Origin: Bacillota bacterium
GTDB taxonomy: Bacteria > Bacillota > Clostridia > Christensenellales > SZUA-584
Direction: 5' to 3'
Assembly (NCBI GenBank): GCA_023408075.1
Contig: JAEYKW010000001.1
Coordinates: forward strand, 93,188-157,187
Length of the DNA: 64,000 nt
The notes beneath the pieces are model-generated. The model worked only from the letters and a program-made list of their open reading frames with translations. It did no database searches and had not been told where the DNA came from. How positions within the stretch are numbered: position 1 is the first letter of the stretch; the number at the start of each line of letters is the position of its first letter. Below are positions 60,802 through 64,000 of this stretch, piece after piece. The position numbers were made by a program, and so were the translations under genes.

Positions 60802-62091
60802 CTGCATACGGCCGTCCGGCCATGTCACATACAGCTTAAATTGCCTGTCTTCATCTGTCACGCCGTTTTTCAGCGTGGTCAGCGTGATGCCGGACAGTTT
60901 GACAGCCGTACCGACGCGCGCAACCGGCGTCTCATCCCCCTGCACCGTTCTGACAGGGAGGAAGATATCTCCGTTCTTGCTGTAACAGACGAGGGTATAC
61001 ATCGCCGTCTCGTCCTGCGTGGTTTTATCCCATGTGATTTCATAATACTTGTACCCGTATGATTCATGCGCAGTCATCGCAAGATTGAAATCCGCATTTC
61101 CGATGTCCTGCATCCCGCTTGTTTCACCGATGAAAGAAAGGTAATAATCGCGGAGCCCGCCGATCTCATCTGCCAGCGGAATATAGATATTTTCCTGCGG
61201 ATACACATTGGACACCGACGCATCCGCATAGGCGGTGTAATCCTTGTGCTTGCTGTAATTATCGAGCACGTCATAGATATCGAGATATTCTTTTTGCTGC
61301 TTGCCCGTGGGGCTGCCCATCAGCTGCACATAATCCTCCGCGGCAATTTCATAAACGCTCCACATATGGTTTTCGTAGTATTCGCTTTCAATATCGAAGA
61401 ATACGTCGTGATCGAATTGATCGATGCCTCTTAAGCGAAAATAATCCGAATTCTTTGCCGCTTCGTCATCCGGCATAAAATAATACATTGTATAATGATG
61501 GCCGTACTCATGCGATATCGTCCGCGCCACCTGAGCGACGGCGTCGTATTTATCCATATTATAAAGCTCAATGGAGCTTTGTGTGGAATCCACATTGTAT
61601 TCGAGTGTGTCCGGCACCACGCCCGGCAGGTTCAAAAACAGCGAAAACACTTTCTTTTCCGTGACGTGTGTGCCCGCCACACCGGTGCTCGTATCAAGCG
61701 CGGATTCGCCCGGATAGAGCAGCACCTCGGTAATGGAGTAAATCTCAGCACCGTGCTTATTGGCAATCAGCTCACTGTAGACGTCTTTGAGCTTGTCGCC
61801 CGTCCAGACCTGCGAATAGCTCACGATCGGGAAGCCGAGCGGCGTATCGTAAATATCCACGGAAGACGGGTAATCTGTTTTCTGTGTGATCGGCAGGCCG
61901 GGTGCAGCCGCGTTGGCGGCTTTTTCCGCATGGACCGGCGTGTAATCGGCGTTGACGAGCTCGTCTATTCCCGATTTTGCCCAGGACTGCATAAAGAACA
62001 GATAGATGCCCGCGCCGATTGCAATAATGAGCAGGATACCAAAAAGTATCGCGACATGGTTCTTCTTTTTATCAAAAGCAGTTCGGTTCAC
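60772..62091 (-). CDS. Membrane-anchored putative zinc metallopeptidase (HEYGHH)
   Basis: 439 residues. One N-terminal membrane helix (about 12-33) with the rest outside. The centre holds ISHEYGHHYTMYY, an HExxH zinc-metallopeptidase motif, with a following EIAAEDYVQLMG about 65 residues on that could give the third ligand Glu. The C-terminal 100 residues look like an Ig- or fibronectin-type domain. I do not recognise the family. The start overlaps the miaB stop by four bases (ATGA), so it is co-translated with miaB. Confidence 0.75.
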   Translation of the reverse strand: MNRTAFDKKKNHVAILFGILLIIAIGAGIYLFFMQSWAKSGIDELVNADYTPVHAEKAANAAAPGLPITQKTDYPSSVDIYDTPLGFPIVSYSQVWTGDKLKDVYSELIANKHGAEIYSITEVLLYPGESALDTSTGVAGTHVTEKKVFSLFLNLPGVVPDTLEYNVDSTQSSIELYNMDKYDAVAQVARTISHEYGHHYTMYYFMPDDEAAKNSDYFRLRGIDQFDHDVFFDIESEYYENHMWSVYEIAAEDYVQLMGSPTGKQQKEYLDIYDVLDNYSKHKDYTAYADASVSNVYPQENIYIPLADEIGGLRDYYLSFIGETSGMQDIGNADFNLAMTAHESYGYKYYEITWDKTTQDETAMYTLVCYSKNGDIFLPVRTVQGDETPVARVGTAVKLSGITLTTLKNGVTDEDRQFKLYVTWPDGRMQSSEMFDADF

Positions 62092-63452
62092 AGATTTTGC
62101 CTTTCTTCCGCGCGCACGCCGCGAAGCGTATGCGCCATCACTTTGTCGATTTTCACATTCACATATTGTCCGATATCCTCAAGGCCGCCCTCAAAGCTGA
62201 CCGTTTTGGACGTTCTGGTTTTGCCGCTGATCTCGGCCCGGCCTCTCTTGTCCGGTGTTTCGGCGAGCACCTCAACGGTGCGCCCGAGATAGGCGCTGTT
62301 TCTTTGTGCCATCGACTGCTTCACGAGCGCGTTCAGGCGTGCGAGCCGCTCGCTGACGGTGTTCTTATCAATATGCCCATCCATTTCCGCAGCTTTGGTG
62401 CCCAAGCGTTTGGAATAGGCAAACGTATACGCCGCATCATACCCCACCTCTGCAACGAGTGAGAGCGTCTGCGCAAAGTCCTCCTCCGTCTCGCCCGGAA
62501 ACCCGACAATGATATCCGTGGTGACCGCGATAGACGGCACACGCGCCTTTAAGCGCGCAATCAGAGAGAGGTAATGCTCGCGTGTGTACCGCCGGTTCAT
62601 AAGCTGCAGAACGCGGCTGCTGCCCGATTGCACCGGCAGGTGGATATGCTCACAGAGGCTTTTGAGACTGCCGTAACAGTCGATCAGCTCATCCGACATA
62701 TCCTTCGGGTGCGATGTCATAAAGCGCAGCCGTTTGATGCCCGTTTCCGAGTCGATCCGTTTGATCAGATTCACAAACGACACGTCGCTTGATAAATCAT
62801 TGCCGTACGAATTGACGTTTTGCCCGAGCAATGTGATTTCCGATACGCCTCTTTCACAAAGGCCGTCTATTTCCTTGAGGATGTCGTCCGGTTGGCGGCT
62901 GCGTTCACGCCCGCGCACATACGGCACGATGCAGTATGTACAATAATTGTTGCAGCCATAGATGATGTTGACAAAAGCGCCCGGCGCGCTGCCCCGGCTG
63001 ACCGGCACCTCTTCCACAATTGTCTCATCGTCGTCCACGGCCGTCGCGCGTTTTCCTTGTATCAGCGCGCTGAAAAGCAGGCTTTCCAGCCGGTGTATGC
63101 CGTTGGTGCCGAACGCGATATCGACAAACGGAAACCGCTTCATGAGCTTTTTGGCGGCCCCCTCCTGCTGCATCACACAGCCGGAAACCGCAATCAATGC
63201 GCCCGGCACGCTTTCCTTATGGTCTTTAAGCGCCCCGAGGTTGCCGTAAAGCCGCGCCTCGGCATGCTGGCGCACGCAGCAGGTGTTGAATATGATGAGA
63301 TTCGCGGCAGCCTTTTCGGCGGACGGGCAGTACCCAAGGGAATCGAGGACCCCGGCTATCTTTTCGCTCTCGTGCGCGTTCATCTGACAGCCGTATGTTT
63401 CTATATAATAAGTCAGCTGATGATCCGATATGTGTCTTTTTAACTCTTCCAA
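62088..63452 (-). CDS. miaB: tRNA-2-methylthio-N6-dimethylallyladenosine synthase
   Basis: 454 residues. N-terminal UPF0004 domain with three Cys (ETYGCQMN, NTCCVR, SGCVM), radical-SAM core with YGCNNYCTYCIVP, and a C-terminal TRAM domain. It methylthiolates i6A37 in tRNA, completing MiaA's product. The apparent start is TTG 63452; no ATG before the conserved region exists, and the ribosome binding site is weak (GAAAGG 13 bases upstream). SigA promoter at 63499-63527. Confidence 0.95.
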   Translation of the reverse strand: MEELKRHISDHQLTYYIETYGCQMNAHESEKIAGVLDSLGYCPSAEKAAANLIIFNTCCVRQHAEARLYGNLGALKDHKESVPGALIAVSGCVMQQEGAAKKLMKRFPFVDIAFGTNGIHRLESLLFSALIQGKRATAVDDDETIVEEVPVSRGSAPGAFVNIIYGCNNYCTYCIVPYVRGRERSRQPDDILKEIDGLCERGVSEITLLGQNVNSYGNDLSSDVSFVNLIKRIDSETGIKRLRFMTSHPKDMSDELIDCYGSLKSLCEHIHLPVQSGSSRVLQLMNRRYTREHYLSLIARLKARVPSIAVTTDIIVGFPGETEEDFAQTLSLVAEVGYDAAYTFAYSKRLGTKAAEMDGHIDKNTVSERLARLNALVKQSMAQRNSAYLGRTVEVLAETPDKRGRAEISGKTRTSKTVSFEGGLEDIGQYVNVKIDKVMAHTLRGVRAEERQNL

Positions 63453-63498
63453 TTCTTCGTTTTAGCCTTTCTTTTGAGCACAGTTATATGTTAAAATC

Positions 63499-63527
63499 AT
63501 TATAATCATTTGGAAGACATTTATCAA
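63499..63527 (-). promoter_or_regulatory. SigA promoter of miaB
   Basis: Minus strand: TTGATA (63527-63522), 17-base spacer, TATAAT (63504-63499). Confidence 0.82.
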
Positions 63528-63626
63528 CAAAAGCCGTCTATTTTTAAGGTAAATGCTTGCTTTTCGCGGCGCGTTTCCATATGACCGGGCCCTGTCGCGC
63601 AAGCTAAAATTATTGGATAAAAGCTG

Positions 63627-63655
63627 TTGACATTGGTTTGAGAATACTGTATATT
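63627..63655 (+). promoter_or_regulatory. SigA promoter of the tRNA array
   Basis: TTGACA (63627-63632), 17-base spacer, TATATT (63650-63655), 23 bases before tRNA-Pro. Confidence 0.85.
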
Positions 63656-63678
63656 ATACTTCGTCGCTGAAAATCACA

Positions 63679-63755
63679 CGGGGTGTAGCGCAGTTTGGTA
63701 GCGCACGTGCTTTGGGAGCATGGGGCCGGGGGTTCAAGTCCCTCCACCCCGACCA
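63679..63755 (+). tRNA. tRNA-Pro (TGG)
   Basis: 77 bases; acceptor CGGGGTG/CACCCCG, anticodon loop TTTGGGA with anticodon TGG, T-loop TTCAAGT, encoded CCA. Confidence 0.97.
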
Positions 63756-63783
63756 ACTTATCCTTCGTGGTCTTTGACAATAT

Positions 63784-63858
63784 GGCCCCTTGGTCAAGCG
63801 GTTAAGACACCGCCCTTTCACGGCGGTAACAGGAGTTCGAGTCTCCTAGGGGTCACCA
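63784..63858 (+). tRNA. tRNA-Glu (TTC)
   Basis: 75 bases; acceptor GGCCCCT/AGGGGTC, anticodon stem CCGCC/GGCGG, loop CTTTCAC with anticodon TTC, encoded CCA. Confidence 0.97.
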
Positions 63859-63879
63859 TTTACTAAGCTTAAAGGTTGT

Positions 63880-63956
63880 GGGGCCTTAGCTCAGTTGGTT
63901 AGAGCAGTCGGCTCATAACCGATCGGTCCGGGGTTCGAGTCCCTGAGGCCCCACCA
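63880..63956 (+). tRNA. tRNA-Met (CAT)
   Basis: 77 bases; acceptor GGGGCCT/AGGCCCC, loop CTCATAA with anticodon CAT, encoded CCA. The 5' G pairs and there is no initiator-type mismatch, so elongator Met (or lysidine-modified Ile) rather than fMet. Confidence 0.93.
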
Positions 63957-63964
63957 AAAATTTT

Positions 63965-64000
63965 GGCCCGGTAGTTCAGTTGGTTAGAACGCTAGCCTGT
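63965..64000 (+). tRNA. tRNA-Asp, 5' part only (cut by window end)
   Basis: GGCCCGGTAGTTCAGTTGG and the following D-arm, anticodon 5' strand and CTGT match the start of clostridial tRNA-Asp(GTC); the anticodon itself is truncated after its second base. Confidence 0.8.

Noticed and set aside
63880..63956. Initiator tRNA-fMet
   Set aside because: The first acceptor pair is G-C rather than the mismatch typical of initiator tRNA, and the anticodon stem lacks the three G-C pairs of initiator tRNA.

Overview
The window looks like chromosome of an anaerobic, endospore-forming member of the Clostridia (Bacillota). The evidence is two small acid-soluble spore proteins of different types, a gerK-type germinant receptor operon, candidate forespore and mother-cell promoters, an NAD-linked [FeFe] hydrogenase (hydCBA), 2-hydroxyacyl-CoA dehydratase activase genes, RNase Y, and Firmicutes-type lexA and SigA promoters. 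I cannot name a genus. There is no phage, plasmid, insertion sequence or CRISPR array.

Layout. 1-3300: a CheY-like regulator, a soluble receiver/LytS-type kinase and a receiver/winged-helix/BTAD regulator, then a membrane protein. 3370-7570: SspF-type spore protein, enolase, alpha/beta SASP, a TetR regulator with a perfect inverted operator, a flavodoxin-fold reductase, and two small genes behind a SigG-like promoter. 8019-11769: germinant receptor genes in the order B-C-A. 12064-17724 (minus): hydrogenase hydA, a NuoF-GltD fusion hydB, and hydC, divergent from an orphan response regulator that lacks the phosphoacceptor Asp. 18820-22075: M14 carboxypeptidase lipoprotein, amidase-domain protein, YlbF-family protein, and a Gly/Cys-rich putative spore coat protein. 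22171-26147 (minus): AraC regulator, two DUF2229-type proteins and an activase ATPase. 26275-31880: carbohydrate locus with an esterase lipoprotein, a GtrA protein, a GH5 enzyme without signal peptide and a GH9 lipoprotein.

32184-41924 is a mixed accessory stretch: GNAT, an ACT-like protein, tandem HD/HD-GYP, mscL, YjbR, DUF4332, MFS exporter, DUF6530 with GIY-YIG, a Cys-rich protein, a macrodomain, a TIM-barrel protein and an NlpC/P60 wall hydrolase. A non-coding patch of degenerate palindromic repeats follows (about 42062-42445). 42703-51006 is housekeeping: rsfS-yqeK-nadD, rny, a dipeptidase, purB, tRNA-Trp, proC and rnhA, plus a membrane protein of unknown function.

51116-63452 carries a tyrosine recombinase, lexA with its own SOS box, and the block miaB, mutS, mutL, miaA, hfq, methionine gamma-lyase-like. 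That block is interrupted between miaB and mutS by a lipoprotein and a membrane-anchored HExxH metallopeptidase. The window ends in a SigA-driven tRNA array (Pro, Glu, Met, partial Asp).

The genes describe a fermentative, H2-cycling spore former with some beta-glucan or plant-polysaccharide capacity. The most unusual items are the HydB fusion, the non-phosphorylatable regulator beside it, the split activase locus, the HExxH protease/lipoprotein pair, the Gly/Cys-rich coat candidate and the Mrr-like membrane protein. All functions are inferred from sequence reading alone.
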